DNA from: Candidatus Dechloromonas phosphorivorans
Lineage (GTDB): Bacteria; Pseudomonadota; Gammaproteobacteria; Burkholderiales; Rhodocyclaceae
Direction of reading: 5' to 3'
Length of the DNA: 64,000 nt
Assembly: GCA_016709495.1 (NCBI GenBank)
Contig: JADJMS010000047.1
Span: forward strand, 186,001 to 250,000
This document shows positions 18,788 through 27,401 of the stretch, piece by piece. A program made the translations under genes and the position numbers. Numbering within the stretch: position 1 is the stretch's first letter; every line of letters starts with the position of its first letter. Under the pieces are notes generated by a model that saw nothing but the letters and a program-made list of their open reading frames with translations, did no database searches and was not told the DNA's origin.

Positions 18788-19647
18788 TTGGATGAATTCG
18801 GGGGCGCCGTCAAGGTTAGCCCCCCTTCTTTATCTCGAAACAAGCAACTTATCTTCCTCTGTGGCGCAAACTCAGCACCCGGAACACCTTCGCCCCGGCG
18901 TGAGGCCTTAAAGAAATATATACAAGGAATTTCTGGCGACTATAGCGTTATATATGCCGAGTCCGTATTCAATGAATTGATCAAGGTTGGGCATCTTAAA
19001 ATGCACTTGATCTAGAACATGAAATTTCCGATATAGCTGACAAAATTATCATTGTTCTAGAAAGTGAAAGCGCGTTTTGCGAATTGGGAGCTTTTGCTCA
19101 TCAAGCATTACGCAAAAAACTTATTGTTATTAATGACAGCCAATTTCGTGAGGGACAATCCTTCATTAATACAGGCCCTCTTGCTGCGATGGCGGAGGTG
19201 AAATCGCCCACGCTGTGGTATCCAATGTCTAATATACGGTCTAAGGTTGATGGGATTGGGGCTGTCTTTTTTGAACTCAAAGAAGCACTCAGTGTAAAGC
19301 CTCGGAAATCAACCTTAAAGACTGATTTTTCAGAGTTGAATACGGACAAGAGTAGCTTGTATTTCATTCACGACCTTGTTCTTTTTGCTGGCGCCATTAG
19401 TTACAAAGAACTAGTGCAAATCTTAGTTACTCTTTTTGGCGATAAGCGATATGACTTGCTCCATAGATTACTTGGGATACTGAGAGCTGCCGGCTTGATC
19501 ACAAACTATATGGTTGAGAAAAATTGGATTTATCGTACTGTCGGAAGAACCCCTTTCTTAAGTTATGCCAGTGATACAAATGCCTTGATGTCGACTTTCC
19601 GCAGCACTCTAATTAAGAGTTATCCTGGAAGGTTTAGCCTTGGCTGA
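18788..19647 (+). CDS. Retron effector, nucleoside deoxyribosyltransferase-like (frameshifted)
   Basis: A protein of about 286 aa strongly resembling the type II-A retron effector of Eco1 (Ec86). That effector has an N-terminal nucleoside deoxyribosyltransferase-like domain and a C-terminal winged-helix DNA-binding domain. Visible matches are QLIFLCGANSA near the start, IIIVLESESAFCELGAFAHQ, RKKLIVINDSQF and QSFINTGPL. The C-terminal half (YKELVQILVTLFGD, HRLLGILRAAGLITNYM) fits the helical and winged-helix part. One A missing in the AAAA run at 18996-18999 breaks the frame; restoring it reads LKNALDLEHEISDI. The start is uncertain: TTG 18788, or ATG 18792 with another indel. In retrons the effector is held inactive by RT plus msDNA. 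Confidence 0.8.
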
Positions 19648-20553
19648 TTTGCTTGACAAAATTTCAAACGATTTAGATCTACCAAAAGCACTGCTCGAAA
19701 GTGCACTTGGTAGTGCGGGCCACAAATTTCGCAAGATTATTTTAAAACGTAATGGTGGCAAACGTGTGGCAATTCAGCCTGCCGCTGAGCTAAAGCCAAC
19801 TCGCGTGGATTGATACAGTCATATTCTCGAAGTTACCAGTCAGTAGCATTGCCATGGCATTTTTGCCAGGCACATCGAGATTCGCTATTTTCTGTACGAG
19901 TGGATTTAGAGAACTTTTTCGGATCGATCACCAGCGGTGACCTTGATGCTGCGATAAAAGAATGTAGTGGAATAGTTCCCGACTGGGTGAAATTGGCAAC
20001 CACCACCAAGGTCATTCAAAAAGCATGTTTTGATAAAGATGACCGCCTTCCAATCGGTTACCTTACGTCACCTCGAATCGCAAATGCGGTAATGTTTGGG
20101 TTCGATAATGCACTTCTAGACATCATTCCGGACAAATCAAAATTCGGTAACGCTGTAGTAACTCGTTATGCTGATGATTTTGTATTTTCGACGGATAAAC
20201 GTGGTGCGTGCCGTATCTTTGTCAATGCGTTTGAAGAACTACTAAATACATGGACAAGCCCAAATCTTAAAATAAATGCGACAAAAACACGTTACATGAG
20301 CCGTGCTGGAGGTTCGATGTTAATCACCGGCTTAAGAGTGAAGCAGGACGGTGAAATTGGCGTTCATCCAAATTATCGAGATCACGTGCGATTATTGTTA
20401 AAGCTATACGCGAACGCTAAGTTAAAATCTGATGACGTAGTACGCTTAAATGGGCATTTGGCATTTGTGCAGTTCGCTGACCCACAGTAGTTTACCCGCC
20501 TGTCTTTCAAATACTCCAATGAAATAGCATCTGTGCGAAGTAGTAATAAATAG
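19640..20553 (+). pseudogene. Retron reverse transcriptase (frameshifts, amber stop)
   Basis: A reverse transcriptase of about 300 aa. The TTG start at 19640 overlaps the effector stop. The first frame reads ADLLDKISNDLDLPKALLES and GHKFRKIILKRNGGKRVAI, then shifts near 19800 to WIDTVIFSKLPVSSIAM, and shifts again near 19870 to VRVDLENFFGSI. The palm motifs follow: LPIGYLTSPRIANAVMF and the catalytic VTRYADDFVFS (YADD). The frame meets TAG at 20488-20490, but reading through gives FTRLSFKYSNEIASV to a TAG at 20551, a plausible natural C-terminus. Base composition is far more AT-rich than the neighbours, consistent with transfer. Whether it is functional depends on how many lesions are sequencing errors. 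Confidence 0.8.
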
Positions 20554-20751
20554 GTTTATCTATCGATGATAAATTAATTAATAGAGTCAGCCTCGTATTG
20601 TTTCAATCAGCTAACTAAATTGGTCGGCTTCACATTATTTAATATATATACCAATGCTGACACCACCGATGCTGCTTATGAATGCCAATCATTGGCACCC
20701 CCTACTTCAACTCACCCACTAAGCCAGCAACAGCGTGCGAACATAGGCTTT

Positions 20752-21567
20752 CTATGGACTCAATATCTGCTCGAACGCGAGCTGACAAACCATTTGTAAT
20801 TGCTCCGGCGAAAGTTTGCGATCCTGCGGGATGCGTGCTGCCGCTCGGATTACATCATTGACACTGGAGAAGGTGCTATTGCTCAAATCGACAACCACTT
20901 TGCTCAACTTGTCTCCCAGGGCTGGTTTAATCGCCGCCTTCCATGTCTCATTGAATTCTTGCAATAGCGCCCCGAAGAGCTCGATGGTGTCGTAGATATA
21001 AAGCAGGTCTTGGGCTTGCTTCGCTGGCTGGCGATCTTTCTGGATCAGGAATTTCTGGACCATGAAGCAAAGCGGATTGGCTACCTGAACGTCCATTGCC
21101 GACGGTAGCGGCAGCCCGTTCAAGGAACCCAACGTGATCGTCCAGGGGTGAACGAGGAGTATATCCAGGTGACGGATCTTCTGAGCTGATATACCGGCCA
21201 TCGCCATGGTCGCATCTTGCGCGCCACCCCGTTTTACGCCGCTACCCATTAGGGGTGTCAGGAATTCGGCGTAGAAGCCACCGTTCTCTTCACCCAAGGT
21301 GTAGTGCGTGACTGGCGGCTTGTGCTTTCCAGTCAGCTGTTCTTTGAAACCATGCGCGATGAGCGCGCCTTTGATATCGCCCTCGATTGGTGCTCTGTTC
21401 GCAAACGCCAGGTCCGTGTCACGAGTGAACACCGGTTGGTATTGCAGCTTGTTGGCCCTTGGATCGAAGCGGTGGACGCGATGAGCCCATCCGCCGACGA
21501 AGACGAGGTGTGCGCGCCACGGGGAGAGCGCTTGAACCAGCTTTGCGAGGGCGTCGAGGTCGTTCAT
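20752..21567 (-). CDS. AbiEii-like nucleotidyltransferase toxin
   Basis: A 271-aa protein with a nucleotidyltransferase core: LVFVGGWAHRVHRF (G25-G26) followed by FTRDTDLAF (D50, D52), the GG...DxD layout of polymerase-beta-fold enzymes. A central region PLCFMVQKFLIQKDRQPAKQAQDLLYI matches the helix found in AbiEii and related nucleotidyltransferases (KxxD-type catalytic area). In type IV toxin-antitoxin systems such enzymes modify tRNA or other targets to cause abortive infection; that target is not known here. Its ATG begins immediately after the stop of the upstream antitoxin-like gene, with GGAAATTAA as ribosome site, so the pair is one operon. Confidence 0.7.
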   Translation of the reverse strand: MNDLDALAKLVQALSPWRAHLVFVGGWAHRVHRFDPRANKLQYQPVFTRDTDLAFANRAPIEGDIKGALIAHGFKEQLTGKHKPPVTHYTLGEENGGFYAEFLTPLMGSGVKRGGAQDATMAMAGISAQKIRHLDILLVHPWTITLGSLNGLPLPSAMDVQVANPLCFMVQKFLIQKDRQPAKQAQDLLYIYDTIELFGALLQEFNETWKAAIKPALGDKLSKVVVDLSNSTFSSVNDVIRAAARIPQDRKLSPEQLQMVCQLAFEQILSP

Positions 21568-22719
21568 TTAATTTCCGTTACCGACGACCGAGCGAAGGAC
21601 TTTTTCATAGATCAGGTCGGCCTGCTCTTCACCGCGCGATGGGTGATTTGCGACATCCAGCCAAACCTGGATGACATCGGAAACGCTCAGGCCATCCGCG
21701 TCTATCGCGCCCCTGAACACCGATTTTGGCGACAGTACTTGTCGGACAATCAGGTCCGGCATCTCGGCAGGAGAGGCAATTGCCAGGGCTCGCCATTGCT
21801 TGTCGTCAGGTTGAGGGAGTTTTGGCACGTAGATATAGGGCGGCACACCGCTGACGTGTCCGAGTCGTAATGCGTCGGCTGCAGAAAACAGCCCTAGACA
21901 AGCCTCGCCTTCATGCTTTACAAGCAGCCCCCGAATTTGCTGTTCGACGGGGCTGCGAATGAGGAAGCGCATTGGGAGCTCTGGCGAGGGACGCATCTCG
22001 CCGACCGCCAACGACGAAATAGCTCCGTACGACGTACTAGCGCGATTTGTCGCGAGGATTCATCCAAATATCCTTCTTTGCGTAGCAGTTGCAAAAACCG
22101 GGAGGCACTCATCGGGGAGACTTGAGCAGCCTCGGCCAGCTCGGCACCGCTCTGATACTTTTGTCGTGGTGCTTGTAGCAAGTGACCGGGGATTTCCGGG
22201 GCCAGCAGCACTTTCAACATCCACTGGTTGAGATCCGAGAAGAGATTGACGGGTTGATTCGACGGTGCGCTTCCATTCCATCGCGCTTCGCCCGGTTCGC
22301 CATTTAGCGCCTCAAGCCCCTGCCCCCTTGAAGTATCTGAGCCCATTTTTGGAGACGAGGCCAGCGGCTACATTGGGTGCGTATTGCTCAACAAACGAAC
22401 CGACTTGCTTCGCCAGCGATTGCGATGCGTTCTCTACATAAATCACGGCCAGGGGCTGTGCATTGTCTGCCACAAGGGCATTTGCTTGTGCTTGCAGGAT
22501 TGCCTGCGACAGCAGTGGAATCACTCGATCCGCCCGGCCTTCTGCGAGGGCTTTGATCTCCACGACATAGCGCTGAGCGCCCTTTTTCACGATCAGGTCA
22601 GGGCGCTTGTTTCCAGCGCCAGGCGAACGATTGACATCCCAACCGTTGGCGTCGAATAGATCAGCGACGAGCGCTTCCGCGTTCTCATTTCGGTTTTTGG
22701 ATGAATAGGAGGAGCGCAT
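21568..22719 (-). CDS. AbiEi-like antitoxin with N-terminal nuclease-fold domain (frameshifted)
   Basis: One locus of about 383 aa split in three frames. Residues 1-130 look like a PD-(D/E)xK domain: GWDVNRSPGAGNKRPDLIV (P40-D41), then YVVEIKALAEG (E54-K56). The GGGGG run near 22325 must lose one G to continue as YFKGQGLEALNGEPGEARW. The middle is a winged helix (YQSGAELAEAAQVSPMSASRFLQLLRKEGYL). A second indel near 22000 leads into RPSPELPMRFLIRS and CLGLFSAADALRLGHVSGVPP, an AbiEi-like C-terminal domain. AbiEi antitoxins repress their own promoter; an operator is visible just upstream. The fusion of a nuclease-type fold to the antitoxin is the unusual part; catalysis is not shown. Confidence 0.65.
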
Positions 22720-22748
22720 TTTGGGGATTCCTGGTTTCTACCAAGGTC

Positions 22749-22798
22749 ATTATAGATACCACGGCCAAGATATCAATCATGGCCGTGGTAGATATCTT
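22749..22798 (-). promoter_or_regulatory. Promoter and operator of the AbiE-like operon
   Basis: On the minus strand TTGATA (22776-22771) and TATAAT (22754-22749) are spaced by 16 bases, a near-consensus sigma-70 promoter about 30 bases upstream of the start codon. Two inverted repeats are interleaved over it: TACCACGGCC (22757-22766) with GGCCGTGGTA (22781-22790), and AAGATATC (22767-22774) with GATATCTT (22791-22798). One arm sits in the -35/-10 spacer, so a bound dimer would block polymerase. Autorepression by the AbiEi-like winged helix is the natural inference. Confidence 0.65.
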
Positions 22799-22928
22799 GA
22801 AATTAAAAAAATGGGGCGCTCAGCTGCGCATTGTTTCAATAGAAAGCCCAATGCTGACACCTCTGATGCCGCGCATGGATGCCATGCTGCGGCTGCCCCC
22901 TAAATCTCAATCCCTCCCAACCTCTCCC

Positions 22929-23804
22929 TTAAATCCCCACCAGAAAATCGACAAAACTCCGCACCTTGGCCGAGGCTTGGCGGCCTTCGCGGTGGAGCAC
23001 ATGAATCGGCAGCGGGGCGGGTTCGTGGGCGACCAATATGCGTTTCAGGCGACCGGCAGCGAGGTGGGCGGCGACCTGGTAGGAGATCAGCCGAGTAATG
23101 CCGAAGCCGCGCAGGGCGGCCTGAATGGCGGCTTCGTTGTTGGTCACCGTCAGGCGCGGCTGGATTTTGACGGCGATGCCGTTGCTGGCGTTGCCGAAAC
23201 GCCATTCGCTGGCTGGCGAGACGGTGCTGGCGTTGATCAGGCGGTGGCCGGCCAGCGCCTGCGGTTCATCGGGTTCGCCGTGGCAGGCGAGATAGTCCGG
23301 CGCAGCGCAAACGACGCGGCGCACATGGCCGACCGGGATGGCGCGCATGCTGGAGTCGGGCAGTTCGCCGATGCGCACGCCAACATCCAGCCCCTCCTCG
23401 AGTAGATTGACGACGCGGTCGAGGAAGACGGCGTTGAGGGTGACATCCGGGTAGCGTTCAAGGTAGCCAACAATGGCCGGGGTGACGAACATGCTGCCGA
23501 AGAGGACCGGAGCGGTTACTGCCAGATGGCCGCGCGGCGCGGCGTGGATGCCGGCGGCGGCTTCGTCGGCTTCTTCGGCATCGGCGAGGATGCGCCGGGC
23601 GCTGTCGAGGTAGCGCAGGCCGGCATCGGTGGCGCGCACATGGCGCGTTGTCCGGGTCAGCAGTTTGATGCCGAGCCGGGTTTCCAGCATGGCGATGGCA
23701 CGGGTGACGGCCGGTGGCGACATGCTCAAGCGGCGGGCGCCACCGGCAAAACTCTCTTCTTCGGCGACAGCGACGAAGACGGTCATCAATTGAAAACGGT
23801 CCAT
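22929..23804 (-). CDS. LysR family transcriptional regulator
   Basis: A 291-aa LysR-type regulator. The N-terminal winged helix is clear (MDRFQLMTVFVAVAEEESFAGGARRLSMSP in two stretches, then TRAIAMLETRLGIKLLTRTTR). The periplasmic-binding-protein-like effector domain follows, with LEEGLDVGVRIGELPDSSM and the C-terminal VDFLVGI. Its promoter faces that of the CMD-family gene across 128 bases, the usual LysR layout, so it probably controls the CMD and PNPOx-like genes. The ligand is unknown. The intergenic region contains ATTCCACTTAATGGAAT at 23812-23828, a dyad that could be its binding site. Confidence 0.85.
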   Translation of the reverse strand: MDRFQLMTVFVAVAEEESFAGGARRLSMSPPAVTRAIAMLETRLGIKLLTRTTRHVRATDAGLRYLDSARRILADAEEADEAAAGIHAAPRGHLAVTAPVLFGSMFVTPAIVGYLERYPDVTLNAVFLDRVVNLLEEGLDVGVRIGELPDSSMRAIPVGHVRRVVCAAPDYLACHGEPDEPQALAGHRLINASTVSPASEWRFGNASNGIAVKIQPRLTVTNNEAAIQAALRGFGITRLISYQVAAHLAAGRLKRILVAHEPAPLPIHVLHREGRQASAKVRSFVDFLVGI

Positions 23805-23811
23805 AGCTTAA

Positions 23812-23828
23812 TTCCACTTAATGGAATA
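23812..23828. promoter_or_regulatory. Candidate LysR operator dyad
   Basis: ATTCCACTTAATGGAAT is an inverted repeat (ATTCCA/TGGAAT around CTTAA) just upstream of the lysR start and within the divergent region toward the CMD-family gene. LysR regulators bind T-N11-A dyads of about this size, and autoregulation from such sites is common. The assignment rests on position and symmetry only. Confidence 0.4.
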
Positions 23829-23932
23829 ATTAATTGCGATTGATGGATATTCTTCTTTAATTCGCAAGCGCGCAAGATACGTTCATTCGCTGCGCACCCG
23901 GCGCGGTGAAACCACCTCACAGGAGTTTTACC

Positions 23933-24478
23933 ATGACCCGTATCGTCACCCCCAGCGCTGACAACACCCCTGCCGCTTCCCTGCCCTTGCTTGATGCGGT
24001 GAACAAGCAACTGGGCGTTATTCCCAATCTGATGAAGGTGGTCGGCAACAGCCCGGCGGCGCTGGAAGGCTATTTAAGCCTGAGCGGCGCGCTGGGCAAG
24101 GGTACGCTGGGCGCCAAGACCGGCGAGCGCATTGCGCTGGCGGTGGCCGAACTGAATGGCTGCAACTATTGCCTGTCAGCCCACAGCTACCTGGCCGCCA
24201 ATCTGGCCAAGCTGGATGCCGCCGAGATCGAAGCCAATCGCCGTGGCAGCTCGGACGATACCAAGGCAGCAGCAGCCGTCCTGTTTGCAACACAGGTGGT
24301 CAAGGCGCGTGGCCATGTCGTTGATGCCGATGTAGCGGCAGTCAAGGCCGCCGGTTTCAGCCAGGGCGAAATCATCGAGATCGTTGTGCACGTGGCGCTC
24401 AACACGCTGACCAACTACGTCAATGAGGTGGCCCAGACCGATATCGACTTCCCGGTTGCTGCGGCGCTCAGCCACTAA
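23933..24478 (+). CDS. Carboxymuconolactone decarboxylase family protein (AhpD-like)
   Basis: A 181-aa all-helical protein of the CMD/AhpD superfamily. The ATG at 23933 follows CAGGAG; the GTG 27 bases upstream is less likely. The redox motif is NGCNYCLSAH (CxxC plus His), with the helical context GERIALAVAELNG before it and EIIEIVVHVALNTLTNYVNEV near the end. Members with CxxC-x2-H act as alkylhydroperoxidase-like thiol enzymes, or lack a known substrate. It is followed after 24 bases by a flavin-fold protein and lies opposite a LysR gene, suggesting a small inducible oxidative-stress or detoxification operon. Confidence 0.8.
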   Translation: MTRIVTPSADNTPAASLPLLDAVNKQLGVIPNLMKVVGNSPAALEGYLSLSGALGKGTLGAKTGERIALAVAELNGCNYCLSAHSYLAANLAKLDAAEIEANRRGSSDDTKAAAAVLFATQVVKARGHVVDADVAAVKAAGFSQGEIIEIVVHVALNTLTNYVNEVAQTDIDFPVAAALSH

Positions 24479-24502
24479 AACCTGATCGAGAAAGGATGTG
24501 CC

Positions 24503-25132
24503 ATGACGGAAGCTCACAAAATCGCCAGCGATATTGCCTTCACGCCCAGCGTCAAGGCCATCCAGTCACGCAAGGGGTCGCGCGGTGCCTATGCCCGCAT
24601 GGAAACCGGCGAGGGCTGGGCGACAACAATCAGCGATGATCTGGCCGCCTTCATAGCCGAGCAAACCAGCGTTTTTCTCGCCACCGCCAATGCCGCCGGC
24701 CAGCCTTACATCCAGCACCGGGGCGGCCCGCCGGGCTTTCTCCGGGTACTGGATGAATCGACCATTGCCTTTGCCGATTTTCGTGGCAACCGCCAGTTCA
24801 TCAGCAGCGGCAATTTGCTGGAGAACCCCAAGGCCCACCTGTTCCTGATCGACTATCGCCACCGGCAGCGGATCAAGCTGTGGGGCACGGCGCAGGTGCT
24901 TGAAGATGATGCGATGCTGATCGCCGGCCTGATGCCGGCGGGTTACAAGGCGCAGGGCGAGCAGGTCATGCTCTTTCACGTCACGGCCTGGGATGCCAAC
25001 TGCCCGCAGCACATTCCACAGCGTTTTGAGGCGGCCGAGGTGCAGCAGGCGCTGGCCGAACGCGACCAGCGCATTGCCGAACTGGAGGCCGAGCTGGCGC
25101 GCCTGAAGGGAAACGGCTCAAGCACAGGGTAA
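24503..25132 (+). CDS. Pyridoxamine 5'-phosphate oxidase family protein
   Basis: A 209-aa split-barrel flavin-binding protein of the PNPOx-like group. Signatures are FLATANAAGQPYIQHRGGPPGF around residues 58-78, TIAFADFRGNRQFISSGNL, and AHLFLIDYRHRQRIKLWGTAQVL. The C-terminal 35 residues form a short coiled coil (ALAERDQRIAELEAELARLK). These proteins bind FMN or F420/heme and often reduce or sense small oxidants; the substrate here is not known. AAAGGATG precedes the ATG. It is presumably co-transcribed with the CMD-family gene. Confidence 0.8.
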   Translation: MTEAHKIASDIAFTPSVKAIQSRKGSRGAYARMETGEGWATTISDDLAAFIAEQTSVFLATANAAGQPYIQHRGGPPGFLRVLDESTIAFADFRGNRQFISSGNLLENPKAHLFLIDYRHRQRIKLWGTAQVLEDDAMLIAGLMPAGYKAQGEQVMLFHVTAWDANCPQHIPQRFEAAEVQQALAERDQRIAELEAELARLKGNGSSTG

Positions 25133-25143
25133 TTCCGGCCGGC

Positions 25144-26498
25144 ATGAAGGATAATCCGCCTATGCCGCGAACCCTCCTCTACGCCATAGTTTTCATCGAA
25201 GGCTTCTGTTCCCTGGGAGCGGAAGTCATCGCCCTGCGCCGGCTGGTGCCGCACATCGGCAGTTCGATTGTGGTCACCGCGCCGACCATAGGCTTTTTTC
25301 TGCTCGCCCTGGCGCTGGGTTACGCTTCCGGCGCCAAGGTGGCCGGCAACTACATCAATATCGTTGCCCGTAACTTCCTGATCGCCGCTGCGCTGGCCGG
25401 CATCGGATTGGCTGGCATCAGCGTGGACTGGATGTTTGCTCATCTGCAACCGGTGTTGATCGCCTATCTGGTGTTCATCGGCGGCGTGCTCTGCCCGCTG
25501 GCCTGGTTGCTTGGCAGACAGTGCCGATTCTGACCAACCTGATGCAAGCCGAACGCACCGGCGAAGCGAGTGGCATGGCGCTTTACTGGTCGACGCTGGG
25601 TTCCTTTCTTGGTTCGCTCAGCCTTTCACTACTTGTCATGCAATGGCTGGGGGTATCAGCAGCCGTTTTTGCCTGTGCCTGCGGGCTGATCATTGGCAGC
25701 TTCCTATTGGCGCCGCGCGACAAAAAAATTGTCGCTTTTTCGCTGTTGACCGTAACACTTGCCGCCGGCTTCAATTTTCAGCACGCAGTCACGGCCGATA
25801 CAGCTTACGCCGAATATATCGTCGGCCCGGTCGAACTTGCAGGCCAGAATAATCCGCGTGCCTTCTGGGTCAACAAGTCGGCAGCCTCGCTGCTCGACGA
25901 TTCCGAGCCACCCAACACGACGCGCTATATCAAGCACCTGCGCCAGATCCTGCTCGACGATCTCGGCTTCAAGGGCAAGGAAATCCTCGTCCTCGGTGCC
26001 GGCGGCTTCACGCTCTCGCTGAACGAAATGCTCAACCGCTACACATATGTTGATATTGACCCGGCGATCAAGGAAATTGCCGAAAAACACTTCCTGCACG
26101 CAGCGGTGCGTGGCGAATTCATTGTCGATGATGCGCGCCGTTTCATTGCCACCACGGAACGCCGCTTTGATGCGGTGGTGGTGGATGTATTCAGCTCGCA
26201 CACTTCGATCCCCAGCCATCTCGTTACCCGTGAATTCTGGGCTGGCACGCGCCGTGCCTTGAAGCCGGATGGCGTGCTGCTCATCAACCTGATCCTCGAC
26301 GGCAAGCTGGAAACACCCTACGCGCGCAACTTGCTGGCCACTATCGACAGCGTTTTCGGGCGCTGCGCGGTCGATGTGCTGCACAAGGGGAAACCTCTGT
26401 CAAATGTTGAAGTCACCTGCTTCGCCAGCAGCCAGTCAGCGCAGACAGGTATTTATGTCGATGAAAAAAACCATGCCGACCTCGACCGTGCCCGTTGA
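25144..26498 (+). CDS. Membrane-anchored spermidine synthase-like protein (frameshifted)
   Basis: A fused membrane/aminopropyltransferase-type protein of about 451 aa. The first 210 residues are membrane helices, beginning YAIVFIEGFCSLGAEVIALRR, the usual opening of these fused proteins. The spermidine-synthase fold follows: ILVLGAGGFTLSLNEML (SAM-type loop), YVDIDPAIKEIAEKHF, DDARRFIATTERRFDAVVVD and a long C-terminal beta region. The frame shifts at about 25518 inside LLGRQTVPILTN. Real polyamine synthesis is not assured, because fused members often lack tested activity. It is separated from the PNPOx gene by 11 bases, so it may share that operon. Confidence 0.75.
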
Positions 26499-26613
26499 TT
26501 CTGCAGGACAAAATAACTAAGTGATACGCGCAATTGACGGCAGTTCGCCAACTCAGTAATACTTTGCTCGGCAAATACACTTTCCACCACTTAAAGCGTG
26601 AGGAAGCTTCACC

Positions 26614-27393
26614 ATGATCGCTCGCTTTCTTGCCAGCCTCCTATTTCCTTTTTTTCTGGGCAGCGCCTTGGCCGCCGGGCCGGATTGCTCACGGCCACTG
26701 ACCCTGGCCCTGCACGACCATGGGCTGCTCTATTCAGCTGAAACAAATTCCGGCATCGACAAGGATTTTGCCGACGAGTTGATACGCCGCAGCGGCTGCA
26801 AGGTCACTGTCAGCCTGATGCCGCGCGCCCGCATCTGGCAGCTGATTGAATCCGGTGCCCTTGATTTCAGCCTTTCCGGCATTGCCAACAACGAACGCTA
26901 TCGTTTTGCCTCTTTAGCCTGGTATTTCAGCAACAAGTATTACCTGCTGGTGCGCAAGGACGGCGGCGTGCAAAGCCTGGCCGATTTTGAGCGTAACGAC
27001 AAATTGCAACTCGGCGTCATCCGCAGTTTCCGTTACAGCGAAACAGCCAATCGTTTTGTCGACAAACTGCACGCCGCCAATCGCGTCAATCAGGCCGGCG
27101 GCCTCGCCCCGCTCTATCAAACCCTGAGCCAGAACCGGATTCAGGGCATGATCATCGAACCTTTCGACTACCCGATGCTCAATGAAAAAGGCATTCGTGA
27201 CCAAACCAGCATCATCGAATTCAATGACCCGGCCGTGCCGCACGGTCTGATCATGTCGAACAAGGCATTACCGTCAGCCGAGATCGATAAGTGGCGCGCA
27301 CTGGTCGATCAAATGCGGGCCGATGGTGCAGTGCGCCGTATTTTTGAGAAATACTTCAAACCTGATCTGGCTGCCGCCATGGTCGATTTTTAA
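26614..27393 (+). CDS. Periplasmic solute-binding protein (family 3-like)
   Basis: A 259-aa secreted protein with signal peptide MIARFLASLLFPFFLGSALAA and a family 3 solute-binding fold (amino-acid ABC type): LALHDHGLLYSAETNSGIDKDF split by a loop, LIRRSGCKVTVSLMPRARIW, FSLSGIANNERYRF and LGVIRSFRYSETANRFVDKL. The family usually feeds an ABC importer, but none is encoded here. Instead it lies 8 bases ahead of a membrane diguanylate cyclase, so it could be a sensory partner; that is inference. AGGAAG precedes the ATG. Confidence 0.75.
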   Translation: MIARFLASLLFPFFLGSALAAGPDCSRPLTLALHDHGLLYSAETNSGIDKDFADELIRRSGCKVTVSLMPRARIWQLIESGALDFSLSGIANNERYRFASLAWYFSNKYYLLVRKDGGVQSLADFERNDKLQLGVIRSFRYSETANRFVDKLHAANRVNQAGGLAPLYQTLSQNRIQGMIIEPFDYPMLNEKGIRDQTSIIEFNDPAVPHGLIMSNKALPSAEIDKWRALVDQMRADGAVRRIFEKYFKPDLAAAMVDF

Positions 27394-27401
27394 CGCATTC
27401 A

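Noticed and set aside
22384..22659. Plus-strand ORF opposite the AbiEi-like gene
   Set aside because: It is a shadow frame of the nuclease-fold coding region and has no motif or ribosome site.
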